This document shows positions 49,495 through 61,100 of a stretch of DNA of 64,000 bases, in pieces. The number at the start of each line of letters is the position of its first letter. Position 1 is the first letter of the stretch. A program made the translations under genes and the position numbers. This stretch comes from Karalla daura (Eukaryota; Chordata; Actinopteri; Chaetodontiformes; Leiognathidae), in contig CM055193.1 in NCBI GenBank assembly GCA_029224185.1, positions 7,987,359 through 8,051,358 of the forward strand, written 5' to 3'. Under the pieces are notes generated by a model. That model had not been told where the DNA came from and did not search any database. It saw nothing but the letters and a program-made list of their open reading frames with translations.

Positions 49495-49700
49495 TCTTGA
49501 CCTGATTTGTAGCTCGCCCGTGGCATGGGGGTCTGCCGGAGCCTATTGCGGCTCGCACGGGGCGAAGGCAGGGAATACACTCTGGACAGGTGCCTGGGTG
49601 GTTAACACGGTCAACTCACAGCAAGGAAGAGCTGGGTTCACTGAGGGGTGAAATCTGAATGTTCGCTCCATGTCTGTGTGGGTTCTCAGTACAAAACCAC
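49495..49700. repeat. chimeric dispersed repeat
   Basis: The left half (GGGTCTGCCGGAGCCTATT to ACACTCTGGACAGGT) is the plus-strand start of the dispersed family. The right half (GTGTGGGTTCTCAGTACAAA) reads as its inverted end. Confidence 0.5.
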
Positions 49701-50460
49701 GCACATTTTGGTGCTTTTTTCCCTGATATTTTCAGGTGAATAAAAAAAAAAAGGAAATTGTTGGTTTCCTCAAGAACAGCATGAAAAATGGGCTCCAGAG
49801 GGTAAAGCTTTGAAACAGGACTGCAGCTATCGATTATTATTAGTAGTATTAGTTATAGTAACAGATTACTCTATCTACCTATCAATCTATGTACCAAAAA
49901 ATGGAAATGTCTTTTATTCCTCGACATCCTTATATATTAAATGCATAAATTATACCATATATAAAATATTGCCGGTAAAATAAGCAGCACTTTCAGATGA
50001 ACATGAAGGAGCTGAATGGATAAAACAAAGGTACAATTTAAACAACTTCATATTATAATGACAATACTAGTACTAATTTGTCTAATAAATATAAAATATG
50101 ACTGTTAAACTGCAAAACAAGATATTTTTGTATGTTTAGTTATGCATCAAAAGTAGCGCCTTAGTGTTTTATTCTGTTTCCTTGAGCTAGGTGCAGTTAG
50201 CATTAGCAGTAGCATCGTAACTATCTATCATCACTGACCAAAATCTTTAACTCACAACTACTAATATCCACTGTAACACTAGTTCTTACTAGCATCCATT
50301 TTGATTTTTTAGTTCATCACAAAATCACAGTGCCCACTACTGGTCTGGTGTATGTACTGCAGCAGTTTGGAGATCATGCTGAAAACGTTGGAAAGAAAAA
50401 AGAACTATTATACACAGACTATTTTAATACTACAACATAGTCTGATAACAGGGACTAGGA
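49701..50460. other. AT-rich non-coding DNA
   Basis: AT-rich with an A run (49741-49753). Nothing recognised. Confidence 0.45.
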
Positions 50461-50612
50461 CTGATTGAAAACTTTAACTTTTTGCATCTTAATAAATTTG
50501 GTCTTGTGATTCATAACTCACTACTCCGCATCCTCGATGCCTTCTATGTCTTATTTAAAGCACTTTGAGCTTGCCACGTTGTTAAAAGTGCCATACAAAT
50601 ATAACTCACCCT
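50461..50612 (+). repeat. LINE 3' tail
   Basis: AAAGCACTTTGAGCTTGCC followed by AAAAGTGCCATACAAATATA is the typical 3' end of a teleost L2-like LINE. Confidence 0.6.
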
Positions 50613-52510
50613 CCCTTGAGTGCATATCTCTGTTCAGCTGCCTGCTATCTGAACACTGTATCCCTCTGCTGCTCATCTCCTGTCCTGTCCTCCTGTCCTG
50701 TCCTCTCCTGGACTCTGTTGATGTCCCATCTCTTTGTATCCACCTCAAACATTTCTCCGCAGCAGCGCTCGGAGAGCAGCGCTGATAAAGGAGCCTCTAA
50801 TCGTTTTTATACTGCGGATGAGGCCTGAGAGCCAGGACTTCACCATGGTCAACATAAATCAGTTTTAATCACTTTCATCATAACTGTCACATTGTTTATA
50901 TCCATCCAATTCACCGGGACTCGTATACATTATGTCAGCTTTTACCTGCAGTCTCTGCTCCTTTCAGAGCTGTTCTTGCATCTCTGCAGCTTTTATTAGA
51001 GACATATCTCTCATAAGTTGCCCATGGACGTACTGCTTCTGTCAAGGGGTAATGTCTAACCGCTGATAGACCGAGGAAATGTTGTTCAATAAAGTCTGCT
51101 AAAAACCTGATATATTAAATGAATATTCCGTTGAGTTTGGCTCCATTTCATGGCTGGATATTTTTTTATTACGTCCATGTTAATGGGATTTTGAATGAGG
51201 ATGTAATACACTGGCGCTGAACCCACTGTCTGATGCTCACAAACAATGAGCCGACAAATCTTTGTTGCTGCCTCATTTTAGACTTTAATATTAAGCAGAG
51301 CAGACGATGTCAGAGGCCTCTCGTGCTTCTGCAACGTTGACATGAAAGTTTTTTTGTTTTCGTTTCCCCCCGAGAGCGGTGCAGGCGACGAGAGGGGGCT
51401 GACATTTTTCTCCCTCTGCGCTTAACGTGGTACGTATAGGCTCACTGCCGTTCGATAAAACAAACCCACGGGCTCAACTCCACCCGGCTGCTGTTAAAAC
51501 CAGCTTTGATACCACCCTCGAAAACTTCCCATGCATGCCCAAAATGCAGTGCAATGCAGTTCAAGAGCCTCAGGACCTGCTCGATTCAGTCAAGTACCGG
51601 ACCGATATTAAAGACTGAACCTTTTCATCTTCTGTCCTGTGTGTGCCAGTCTTCATTGCCTGTAGATGCTGTTATGTGAACAGGGTTAACATCGCTTTCA
51701 CTCGTTTCCTGGAATCATTTTCCAGGACTTTTTCCAGTTGCTACTGTCTGACAGACAAGTCGTCACGGCATGCATTAATTCATCCCCTCCAGCTTTACAT
51801 GCTGCAGACATGTGTCGTTTTCACTTGTACGATGGATTTTGTGCATTTACCCAAATTGCTGTCATGTTTATTCCTCTCTCGCCGCCCTCATTTTTACCCA
51901 CATTTTCCATGTGTTTTTTCAACTGGAACATTTGTCAAACTTTCAAGCTTCTCCAGGACATGTGGGTTAATGACCCCAGGTTGGCCTTTTAATGCAGATA
52001 AACACAGTTTTTAACAGCTCAGTGATTCGATGAGACCTAATTTTAATCTTCGTTAGGGAATAAGTTCCTTCCCGTCTGTGGTTTACTATGTATGGGAATA
52101 TGTAACAGGAGGATTAAGGCACATCCAAAATATCCTTCAATAAAACTGCAAAGTGAGCATTGCCATGATACCATAGAGACACAGAGTGTGCTCGATCATG
52201 CTGATTATAGAAAGGCCAAATGTTTGTTAGATAGAGAGAGAGACTCAGTAGGCAGCTGAGACCACACAGCTCACCAGCGGATCGCTCCGAGCGTCGGTGC
52301 AACGCATTTAAACATCTTGTTTTGACTTAAGAGAGAGTCGGGCTGCGGCACCTTTAAGGGGGGCGAAAGAGACTCCAAAGTGGGTCAGAGTAAAAATATC
52401 TTCAACAATTATTCATGGTACCCCGCCTATCTCTACCATACCTCGACCCTGCGAAAAATCTGCATTGCACTGCAGCGCTGGGGAGACAAAATGGAGAGCG
52501 AAAGATACAG
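50613..52510. other. unique non-coding DNA
   Basis: Mostly repeat-free with CTGTC repeats (50676-50704). 50780-50930, 51190-51320 and 51420-51620 are complex enough to be candidate conserved patches. No coding similarity was recognised. Confidence 0.35.
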
Positions 52511-52512
52511 CA

Positions 52513-52515
<3 letters not shown>

Positions 52516-52557
<42 letters not shown>
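52516..52557. repeat. GT microsatellite
   Basis: Pure GT run. Confidence 0.95.
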
Positions 52558-52559
<2 letters not shown>

Positions 52560-53319
52560 GGGGAAACATGGCGGAAAGAGATTTGGGGTAAAAAAAAAAA
52601 AGAAAAAGGAAAAAAAAGAGCAAAGACAGAGCAAAGAGTGGGCTCCCTGTTTACTTATTTTGGCTTGGCTTGTGATGAAGCGTGGGTGCAGTGTGCAATA
52701 CACAAACTACTTTGTGCAATGTGTGCCACGCAAACACTTCCTTTGATGCTTGATGCTAAATTTTTCCAACATTTGCTCTGTCGTCGTCAGCGAACCTCCC
52801 ACCAAACACCAACACTGTACCCACCATTGTGAGCGACTGCCAAGACTCACTGAATTAAACATTCACCACACCGATCCGCATCTATCTCATGCAACTTTCT
52901 CTCTCTTCTGAGATGAAGGGTTTGGATTGGAGGGTGGAAGGGGGGGAAAAAAAGCCTTTGGAGACTTTGAGAAGTCTCTCTGATTGGACAGGTACGGTGC
53001 ACGCTGCCTTGTGATTTGTGACAACGAGTCTTGGGGTTCAACGAGTGCACGGCTCGGGTTTGTTTTGTTCTTTGGCGAGTGGCTATGTGAAAAGCATCAC
53101 GATTGGAGCGATGAATAAAATCAAGGGCTGTGATTGGGTGGAGGGGCAAAAAAAAAACTATATTCCTAGTGCAGCAGAAGGGTGTCATGGCTGCCAGGTC
53201 CCCGTAGGTCTGCACTGTAAATCCACACATTAATCAGAGCCGGCAGGGAGAGATCAAAGGAGCCTGTTCCATCTTTACTCAGAGCAGCACTTTGATGTGT
53301 GTGCATGCGTGTGTGTGTC

Positions 53320-53357
<38 letters not shown>

Positions 53358-53782
53358 TGAGAGAGCCAGTGTGTGCACTGTAAGTGTGAGAAAGAAAAAA
53401 AAGAGTGAAAATCAGAAGGAGAGAGTGAGGCTGAAAATTAGGATACGAGAGACAGCCCGGAGAGAAAACCCCTCGTGAGTGGCTCCTGCTGGGTCTCCAT
53501 GCACAACATATTAGTGTAACTTATCAACACAGTTAACGCAAAAACATGTGCAGCGCTCCCTCTGTTCTGCTCGCAGGAACCACTCAGAGCTTCTTATACA
53601 GCTCAGGGACAGGACGGATGCTTGGCTGTTCACACACACACACACACGCACACATGCACGTACACATGCATACATGCACACACTCATTGTTCCTGTCAAA
53701 TATAACAGCGCTGCCTCAGTTTTCCCAGCAATGTTTAAAAAAATACTTTTCTGCCCCATGGTGGTCCTTCTGCGTCACTGCA
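52558..53782. other. non-coding DNA with simple repeats
   Basis: A-rich (52589-52618), GT tract (53299-53357), CA (53633-53656). 52970-53230 is unique. No gene. Confidence 0.5.
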
Positions 53783-53839
53783 AATATAAATAAATAAAAT
53801 AAAATAAAATAAATAAATAAATAAATAAATAAATAAAAA
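53783..53839. repeat. AAAT microsatellite
   Basis: AAATA then AAAT units, about 57 bases. Confidence 0.95.
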
Positions 53840-53910
53840 CCCTGAGAGGCTAGTTCTCTCAGCACCCAGAGTCACAGCCGCCATTGCTTTGTGTGGCGGC
53901 TGAGGCTGCA

Positions 53911-53924
53911 GTTGCCATGGCGAC
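53911..53924. promoter_or_regulatory. RFX X-box motif
   Basis: GTTGCCATGGCGAC matches the X-box at 13 of 14 positions and lies in a short GC-rich, repeat-free patch (53845-53950). Confidence 0.6.
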
Positions 53925-55210
53925 GCGAGGCTGCAGCACACGGGCTGTAAGAGCATCATGTATTATTAGTTGGTGTGTTGACACTTTTCTCTGTGAATCA
54001 GAAGCTTTTAGTGCTCAGTCCTCCTGGAGAAGAAGGTGACGACTCCGTGCAGTGCTGTCAAACGAACACTAGGGGATGAGATCACAGTGGACTTCACTGT
54101 GCTAAAAAAAACACAAATAATTAAATAATTTTACAAAATGTAGCCTACCAGCACTGGATAAAATTTCTCACTTACATTATGTTTTTAAATTCCAAATTAA
54201 ATGTTTGGAGTTAAATAGGTTTGAGATTAAAATATTGTCCTTCCAGTAATAATAATAATACTAATAATTCTGAATAATAAGGAAAGTTTACATGGAAAAC
54301 AAGCTAAATCCGCTTTATCGACCCTTTAACAGCAGACGTCATCAAAAAGTTGTTGTTCCCCATTCATTCTGAATGAGACAGACAAGAGAGAAAACTTGAA
54401 GCTGAAAAACGTTTCCAGCATCAAAATGCTGGTAGTTTTTAGTGTTCACTGCGACCATTTCAGAGCAACCGACGGCGTCTGTGGCTGGGGACATGGAGTC
54501 GTGTTGGGATGCTTGTGCGGCATCTCTGTTCCTGGGAAGAGGGATGGACCAGGGTCCATGGACCACAGACCAGCCCTGGTCCATGGTCCAGAGGCTGCTG
54601 ACTGCCCCCCCCCCCATGATGTGCTGGGCCTGATGCTGCTCTGTGTCCCCCCAGCTCCACTCCACCTCCAGAATCAAAATTCATCTTTGTACAACAACCA
54701 GCTTTTGTATCGTCACAGAACTGTGATATACACTGCACTTCTTCTTATGAGCATGTGTTTAACAACTGGAGTAAACTTTAAGAGAAATAAAGGTTGGAAT
54801 AAACCACCCACTTAATCTGGAATTGAATGTAATTCCTAATAATATTTTAATTCGGAATGATGTGTTTACATGGTCTTTTTAAAGCCAAAGTAACTTTTAT
54901 TTAGAATTAAATGGTTTTAAAGCTCTCATGTAAACCAGGCAAATTTCTCTTAATAGAACATGTGCTGTATAAGCCTCATGTTAACATAAATCTTTTGAGT
55001 CATTGTTAGATTATTAGTTTCAAAGAGACATATTTGCCAACTATGTGATATTAAATGATGACTTAAATTGTTATATAATTTTAATTGATATTATTTAAAT
55101 GTAGAGCATTTTCAATTATATGTATTTGAGGCGTTTTGTGTGTGAACTTATGGACTTTTCTGCCATCTGCTGGTCAACATTGGAGCATACACTGTGGGGC
55201 TTTAAGATAA
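53925..55210. other. non-coding DNA with hairpin
   Basis: ATA runs (54247-54262), an 11-base perfect inverted repeat (54544-54554 with 54574-54584) and a C run (54605-54614). AT-rich after 54800. No gene. Confidence 0.5.
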
Positions 55211-55214
55211 AGCG

Positions 55215-55640
55215 GCTGCAGAAGCACCTGGGTTTGACTCCCAGCCAGACTGAGGGTCTCAAATCAGGGTCTGTTTAGAGTTTGCATCTTCTCCCCATCT
55301 CTCTCCAGTTTCCTCCCACAGACCAAAAACATGAATCGGGCTGTTAGGAAACTGGTTTCGGTGCGAGAGATGGACTGGTGAAAACATGGGGTCAGGCATC
55401 AGCCCTATACTGTAACACCACTATAGTTAGGATGATGGATGGATGGTTGAGTGGGTTAAGTTGCTGCATTGCTCTCTATTGGGTGTATGTTTGTAGGCTA
55501 CCAAACCATGAAACTGTAAAAAAAAAAAAAAAACATGACTCTACTCTGGAAGTACCAGAGGACCAATGGACTTTCAGTCTGGAGTGTGTATGTTCTCTCT
55601 GTGTATTCTGGTTTCCTCTCACAGTCTGTTAACACTGCCC
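55215..55640 (-). repeat. dispersed teleost repeat (minus, fragmented)
   Basis: TGGGTTTGACTCCC, GAGTTTGCATCTTCTCCCC and CAGTTTCCTCCCACAGACC landmarks, a GATGGATGGATGG end near 55433-55445, and a second TTTCCTCTCACAG piece at about 55612. Confidence 0.65.
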
Positions 55641-55955
55641 TAGATATGATAGCAAGGGTGCTACATGATAGACAGGTGTATTTCTGGTATACGCCTTGTG
55701 TTCAACACTTTTGGGTGCACAACAAGTGAGATAATGGACACACTTCCCTTCAGACATTTTGACAACTTCATTGTAAAGCTTTGGTATGAATAAAATAGTC
55801 AACAATGCATCTCAGCTTCCTTTTGCATGGTGGACCACAGTTAATGAATTTAATGAAACAGTCAAGTCCAAACATCTGGGTGAGATATTTGTGAGATCTT
55901 TTCACTTTAACTTACTCCAAAAATATTGTTTAAATAAGTGTCTTAACAAGAGGCT
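55641..55955. other. AT-rich non-coding DNA
   Basis: Nothing recognised. Confidence 0.4.
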
Positions 55956-55959
55956 CCAA

Positions 55960-56220
55960 AGCTCATTGGTTAGAGTACAGGTCTAGTAAACCAAGGGGTC
56001 AGAAGTTCAGCTCTCACTGGGGGATTCGCTGGATTGTCTAGAGAAACATACATGTTTAATTCGACCAGACACTCTAAAATTGCCCATAGCTGTAAGACTG
56101 ACTGGTGTGTTTATCTTCCCTGCCTCTACCCTACTAACCCTATGTGCATTAGAGATATGCACCATACAGACACCACAGGGTGTACGAACCAGCAGGTAGG
56201 ATGAGGGATGGACTGTTTCA
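55960..56220 (-). repeat. dispersed teleost repeat (minus)
   Basis: TTGGTTAGAGTACAGGT, GGGTCAGAAGTTCAG, CCAGACACTCTAAAATTGCC and AGGATGAGGGATGG follow in inverted order. Confidence 0.55.
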
Positions 56221-57195
56221 GTCATATTGTTGAAAGGTTATTTTTGCACTTGGAGTTCTTTGTGTGGTTTTATGCTCATACATGTTCCTATGGATATTTG
56301 TCTCGCTTCTGGCCTGTTTTTTTTTTTTTTCATTTTGTTTTTGTTGATCGCACCTGTGCGAGTGCATTCACCTTGCGGTTCATTGATGAACTCACTCAAC
56401 CTCAGCATAGTATCATAATGTTTTATTATCCACATTATTAATGAATAGAGTTCACTGTCTGCATATTGCAATTGAGTTTAAATCTGATTTAGAGCTCAAT
56501 AGACAGATCAGGTCAGGTCACTGATGTGTGCAAATCATAATCATGAGCAGTATTACATTAGAGGGCTCCTGTTTAAGAATTAAAATGAAATCCTGAATAC
56601 AAAGATAACAAATCAGTTGAGCTATTACAAGATAATATCTAATTAGTAGCATATGTCAGATTTAATGATTTAAAATCCACCTGCTGCTTTCAGTATGACG
56701 TGGGAGGGGAAATGAGTGACTGACTTACTTAGAATTTGTTTGTAAATTAAAGCCAGATTGGTTTTGAAGGCTATCATGTGCGTGCACATGTCATGCAAAA
56801 ACCGATCCTTTCAGCTCATTCAGCTCATTCAAGTGTGAACATATATCCACTGCAATCCTCAGTAACTCCTCAGTAACTCCACAAATGCATCGGTCTGAGA
56901 AAAGTGAAACAAATTACTGTGGAAAACAAAGGGTAGTTTGGGAAATTACCCAGACAACGAGTCAGGTTATGATATGTACAAGATATGCACTTTTCTGTAT
57001 CCAATCCTACTTGGAAAGTTGTTATTTATAACTCATACGGATACGCACAAAAGGCTGAGTGAGTCGAGTAGACTTGAGTCGGTACCACATAGTGGAAACA
57101 AGGTATTAGAGCTGCTAGCACCGGGAGAGAGCCCAGCAGGCTGGGGAATGGGAACGAGAACCGCGCTCTCTGGGAGCTTTTCTTGTTATAATTTT
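56221..57195. other. AT-rich non-coding DNA
   Basis: T run (56318-56331). Otherwise unique and unrecognised. Confidence 0.4.
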
Positions 57196-57199
57196 TTCA

Positions 57200-57495
57200 A
57201 GTTCAGTGGGCCGGATTAAAAGTCTTAACAGGATGCATGTGGCCTCCGGGCCGTAGCTTGCCCACCCCTGTATTATAGACTATCCAAATCATGTGGAAGT
57301 TCTGTGTTCTCCCCATATTTTCCAGTTCCCTTTCACAGTTAAAATCAGTGCCGGCCCATGAAAATTTGGTTGGGTCTGCAACTGCAACAGCAACCTGCCC
57401 ATGGTATATTCCCTGTATTTGCCTTAATACCACACCACTGGGTTCTGAGCATGTAAAATAATGCATGCATGGATGGATGGATGGATGGATAGAGT
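57200..57495. repeat. hAT-like end fused to dispersed repeat
   Basis: 57205-57270 ends GGGCCGTAGCTTGCCCACC plus CCTG, like the right end of a hAT-type MITE with no left partner seen. 57290-57495 reads as an inverted dispersed repeat that ends in ATGG units (57470-57491). Confidence 0.5.
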
Positions 57496-58010
57496 GAAAA
57501 CCGGGTTACTAATATTGCCTGTCTCTCCACAAGGTGGCACAAGAACATAAAGCAATGATCTTTCCGGAAGCTATGTGGAAGCAATGATCAGCGTCGTCAT
57601 TAGAGTGTAATGTTCTCTACTGAACACTGAGGGGCAGCCTTATCTTCATTATCAACTTTACGCACTTGCAAACACCTGTTAAAAGCTCAGAAGGCTAAGA
57701 AAAGAAGATGTGATGTAATTGCGGCCTCCTTGTGTGAGCTATTTCAGGTCACCTTGGCTCTGAATTAGATGAAGACTCACTAAAGTTAGGCTTGTAGTGG
57801 TTTATTTGGGTATGAGTGCACCCTTGAATATCTTCAGTGGATAATTAATGGAACTATCAGCACACACAGACAGATATGTTCATCCACCAGTCACAGACTA
57901 ACCTGTGTAAGATACCACACTGTCTGCTGAGCCGACTCTAGCAGAGTTGCATCAATTTTTTTTTCTATCTGCCTAGTCCCTAAACGTGGATACTCAACAT
58001 ATAAAGGTGT
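57496..58010. other. non-coding DNA
   Basis: Unique sequence, nothing recognised. Confidence 0.4.
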
Positions 58011-58014
58011 AAAA

Positions 58015-58330
58015 TGGCAAATTCATCTATCTTGCTTATCCATTATCTTAATAGTAATGGTGTCTGCTGGTGTGGATCCCAGCACACATATGAATCCAGC
58101 AGCACATCCTGGAGAGGTTACAGGGCACACACACATAGAGGATATACTCTCACACCCATACCTAGGGTCACTTTAGGTCCATTGACCAATTACCAATTGA
58201 ACGAAATGACCAACTGATCTAAACATGCATGTTTTTGGACTATGTGTGGAAACCGCAGTACCTGGAGAAAAACATGCACACAGAGCATGAACCCGTACAC
58301 AAAAAGGCTCTCAGTCTGATCTGGGAGTTA
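58015..58330 (+). repeat. dispersed teleost repeat (CATCC-start family)
   Basis: TTCATCTATCTTGCTTATCC start, then CTCACACCCATACCTAGGG, ACATGCATGTTTTTGGACT and AACCGCAGTACCTGGAG landmarks. Confidence 0.7.
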
Positions 58331-58744
58331 ACATTTACACAACCATTTTGCTTTTATCCAATATGAGGAGGGAAAAAAAACTCAAATGTGACCACACAGC
58401 TCTGCATGTACCGTATACACAATGCATTATTCATGGACGCTTATGACTCATGGAACACAGAGGGAACTGAGTATGGACTGTATCTGTCCCCAATCACTGA
58501 CTGGCCAGCATGAGATGCTACCTTCTCTGCTCAGGTGACTTTTACAGAAAGTGCTCAGGTCCCAGAGCATTTGATGCCAATGTGCTGATGATGTGTGTGC
58601 TCATACACAAAGAGCCTCCTCTGTGAACTGAAGTCTAGGATAAATAAAAACAATCCAGAAGTGTGTGTTTTGCATTAAAACTATCAAGATGTGATAGCAA
58701 ATGAAAGAGAAACACAACAGTAAATCAATATACTATGCTGAAAG
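58331..58744. other. non-coding DNA
   Basis: Unique sequence. Nothing recognised. Confidence 0.4.
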
Positions 58745-58931
<187 letters not shown>

Positions 58932-58964
58932 AACCACAGGGAAATTCCCTTTTGGAAATTTGGG

Positions 58965-58966
58965 GA

Positions 58967-59046
<80 letters not shown>

Positions 59047-59047
59047 A
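58965..59047. repeat. GAAA microsatellite
   Basis: About 20 perfect GAAA units, 34 bases from the GATA array and about 330 bases before the inferred bhlhe23 start. Confidence 0.97.
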
Positions 59048-59269
59048 GGCGGAGGTCACATGCTCACGTCTCAGAGCATCCTCAGTGTGTCTCGTGCTCC
59101 CTCACCTGATCCCTCACAGTGTGTCTGAGCTTCACACAGGTGAGTGTTATCCACTTACTTCTCTGACCGTGTTTTGTCTAAAGGCTTAATTTGCAGCTCA
59201 TCTCATCGCACTGAGTGGACAATGCGTGGACGCCTGCGACGCCACTTCGCGGCTGTAATTATTGAGACA
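59048..59269. other. bhlhe23 distal upstream segment
   Basis: Repeat-free DNA becoming CpG-richer toward the gene (GACGCCTGCGACGCCACTTC, 59230-59249) and ending in GTAATTATTGAG. Possibly part of the promoter. Confidence 0.35.
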
Positions 59270-59420
59270 CCGGGAGCTGGGAGTTAATTGAAACGCCCTC
59301 CTGATTGGACGGTTCAGATAATCCCCGACGGGCCTCGCGCTCCTATACTAACTCGCTAGCAGGGGCAGCAGCGCGCGAGTCACAGTTAAGCCCGAGGCGA
59401 GGGAGCGCGAGGAGGGAGAA
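59270..59420 (+). promoter_or_regulatory. bhlhe23: bhlhe23 proximal promoter
   Basis: A GC-rich segment upstream of the gene holds an inverted CCAAT box (ATTGG, 59304-59308), a K50 homeodomain site of OTX/CRX type (TAATCC, 59319-59324), homeodomain-type TAATT cores just upstream, and a weak TATA-like element (TATACTAA, from 59344). The start of transcription is inferred to lie near 59370-59380. The OTX/CRX site fits the retinal role known for the family. Confidence 0.5.
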
Positions 59421-59677
59421 AAAAAGAGAAGAAGAAGGGGGGACACGAGCCTCTCCGGTGTCCGCGAGCTCAGTTTAGACAAGAACGTGGGCTATGTACG
59501 CAACCAGGCGCGAGCGCAGTGCACAGAGGAGGTGAGCGCATGTAGAGCTTCAGATCCTCCTTCTTCAAGAGCACTGACAGACAGAGAAGAAGAAGAGGAG
59601 GAACTCCAAGAACACTGCAACTCTAATAAGACAGGATAGAGGAAAGAAAAAAAAAAGACTTTTCCTGGAAGAGAAAG
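59380..59677 (+). other. bhlhe23: bhlhe23 5' leader (approximate)
   Basis: This is the purine-rich, CpG-containing stretch between the inferred transcription start and the ATG. It contains two upstream AUGs (separate entry) and ends in an A-rich run and AAAG before the start codon. The 5' end is an estimate. Confidence 0.45.
59494..59545 (+). other. two upstream ORFs in bhlhe23 leader
   Basis: The first AUG (59494) opens a 13-codon frame that ends at TGA 59533-59535; G is at -3. The second AUG (59540) is followed at once by TAG (59543-59545), a start-stop element. Both precede the main start and would lower or regulate translation if they lie in the mature leader, which depends on the true transcription start. 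Confidence 0.5.
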
Positions 59678-60364
59678 ATGAATGTCAGCGATGAGAACCT
59701 GCTCAAGTCCATCAGCAACGACGCTCTCCTGGACCTGACGCAGCGCTACGGACAGTCCGCCTTCGGGTTCGGGCCCGGACACGGGGCAGGAAGTCCCGGC
59801 TCCCGGTTCCCTCTCACCCCGGCCACCGACTTCCTCTCGGGGCAGACGGCGAAGTCCAACGAGAGCGGCGGGGAGCACACCAGCGACGACGAGGACGGCT
59901 TCGACTCGCTGGAGACCCGCAAGAGAGGACCCTCGTTCGGGGACGACAAACCGGGAGGTCCTCTGGCCAAGAAGTCCAAGGAGCAGCGCTCCCTGCGGCT
60001 CAGCATCAACGCCAGGGAGCGACGCAGGATGCACGACCTGAACGACGCGCTGGACGGACTGCGCTCCGTCATCCCCTACGCGCACAGCCCCTCGGTGAGA
60101 AAACTCTCCAAAATAGCCACTCTCCTCCTGGCCAAGAACTACATCCTCATGCAGGCGCAGGCTCTGGAGGAGATGAGGCGGCTGGTGGCCTATCTGAACC
60201 AGGGACAGACCATAAGCTCTCCCATCCCCACCGCCCTGGCGCCCTTTGGACAGGCGGCTGTCTACCCATTCTCGGGCTCCGCTATCGCCACCTGTGCAGA
60301 AAAGTGCACCTCGTACTCCGGGACACCGTCCAGTCTCTTCAAACACTGCAACGACAAGCCTTGA
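59678..60364 (+). CDS. bhlhe23: Class E basic helix-loop-helix protein 23 (Beta4)
   Basis: Intact single-exon gene for a 228-residue nuclear transcription factor of the Olig/Beta3/Beta4 group, which binds E-boxes and mainly represses. The N-terminus is followed by an acidic patch (residues 66-74, HTSDDEDGF) and a KKSKEQR nuclear-localisation-like stretch (98-104). The basic region with NARERRRM spans 104-118, helix 1 with DLNDALDGLR is 119-131, the loop with PYAHSPSVRK is 132-142, and helix 2 with LSKIATLLLAKNYILMQAQA runs from 143. The E-box-contacting Glu is at 114. The tail ends KHCNDKP. RLSINARERR, DALDGLR, the short length and the absence of the long Gly/Ser tract separate it from paralogue BHLHE22 (about 380 aa in human). 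The start is secure: an in-frame TAA lies upstream at 59627-59629 with no ATG between, and A is at -3. In mouse the gene is needed for rod bipolar cells. The paralogue call is confident. Confidence 0.96.
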   Translation: MNVSDENLLKSISNDALLDLTQRYGQSAFGFGPGHGAGSPGSRFPLTPATDFLSGQTAKSNESGGEHTSDDEDGFDSLETRKRGPSFGDDKPGGPLAKKSKEQRSLRLSINARERRRMHDLNDALDGLRSVIPYAHSPSVRKLSKIATLLLAKNYILMQAQALEEMRRLVAYLNQGQTISSPIPTALAPFGQAAVYPFSGSAIATCAEKCTSYSGTPSSLFKHCNDKP

Positions 60365-60510
60365 TCTGGTTTCCCTCCCCTCCACACACTCCGCACAGTC
60401 CTGAACTTTTACCTTTTACTGCACCCCATCTTCTCTGCTCTCTCTCTGTCTCTCTACTTTCTCTCTCTGTCTCCCTCCTCTCTAGTTATTTTTAAATCAT
60501 TCTGTGGAAA

Positions 60511-60516
60511 AATAAA
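60511..60516 (+). terminator. bhlhe23: polyadenylation signal AATAAA
   Basis: First canonical hexamer after the bhlhe23 stop codon, followed by a T/G-containing stretch from about 60520. Confidence 0.6.
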
Positions 60517-61069
60517 ACAAGTTTAGTCTGATGCATAATCTTTAAAGTATGGTTAAGTAAATATACTGCAGATTTAACTCTCACACACACAAAAAAAAAC
60601 AACAACTGTTCAGGCCTCCTAAAGACGACGTTAAAAATGAGTTCAGCTCCCAATTGTAATCTATGCAACATTCAAGAACATCACGAAAAAAAGTAGAATT
60701 GCGACCCTGATCTGGACTTTTAGATTTTAAAATCTATGAATGGGTTCCCTGGACTGACTGTGCTGATGCTGTGTGTGTGTGTGTGTATGCGTGTGTGTGT
60801 GTGTGTGTTTAGGGGGAGAAAAATATGATGTTTTGCTGAATCTATCTGCAGAAATGTGTTTGTTTCGTTATTGCATTAACTTCTTAAGTTTTTGCACATC
60901 TCACATGATTGTATTGTACAACTGTGGAAGAAAAGAGAAAAAAAAAAACCACTTGCTCCAGTCCAGTCCAGCTATTTCTCATGGTTATATAACTGCAGCC
61001 TATACATTGAAGAAGCGTTTTTGGTTGTGTTGCAACATGGATTTCATATATTGTTTATATGTCTTTATA

Positions 61070-61075
61070 ATTAAA
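61070..61075 (+). terminator. bhlhe23: possible distal polyadenylation signal ATTAAA
   Basis: Common variant hexamer in AT-rich DNA about 700 nt after the stop codon. Its use is unproven. Confidence 0.25.
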
Positions 61076-61100
61076 ACACATATCTATGCTTGGACCTGGT

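Larger units (their letters stand above)
60365..61100 (+). other. bhlhe23: bhlhe23 3' UTR region
   Basis: Pyrimidine-rich sequence follows the stop codon, then AT-rich DNA. A canonical AATAAA lies 147 nt after the stop and a second candidate ATTAAA at 61070-61075, so a short and a long 3' UTR are both possible. A GT microsatellite (60772-60807) lies between the two. Confidence 0.55.

Noticed and set aside
54544..54584. Hairpin with 11-base perfect stem as a possible small RNA
   Set aside because: The stem is too short for a microRNA precursor and the sequence is internally repetitive (GGTCCATGG units).
59492..60385. 297-codon open frame on the minus strand across bhlhe23
   Set aside because: It is antisense to a clear bHLH gene of biased GC-rich codon use, which commonly leaves the opposite strand open. 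The product resembles nothing.
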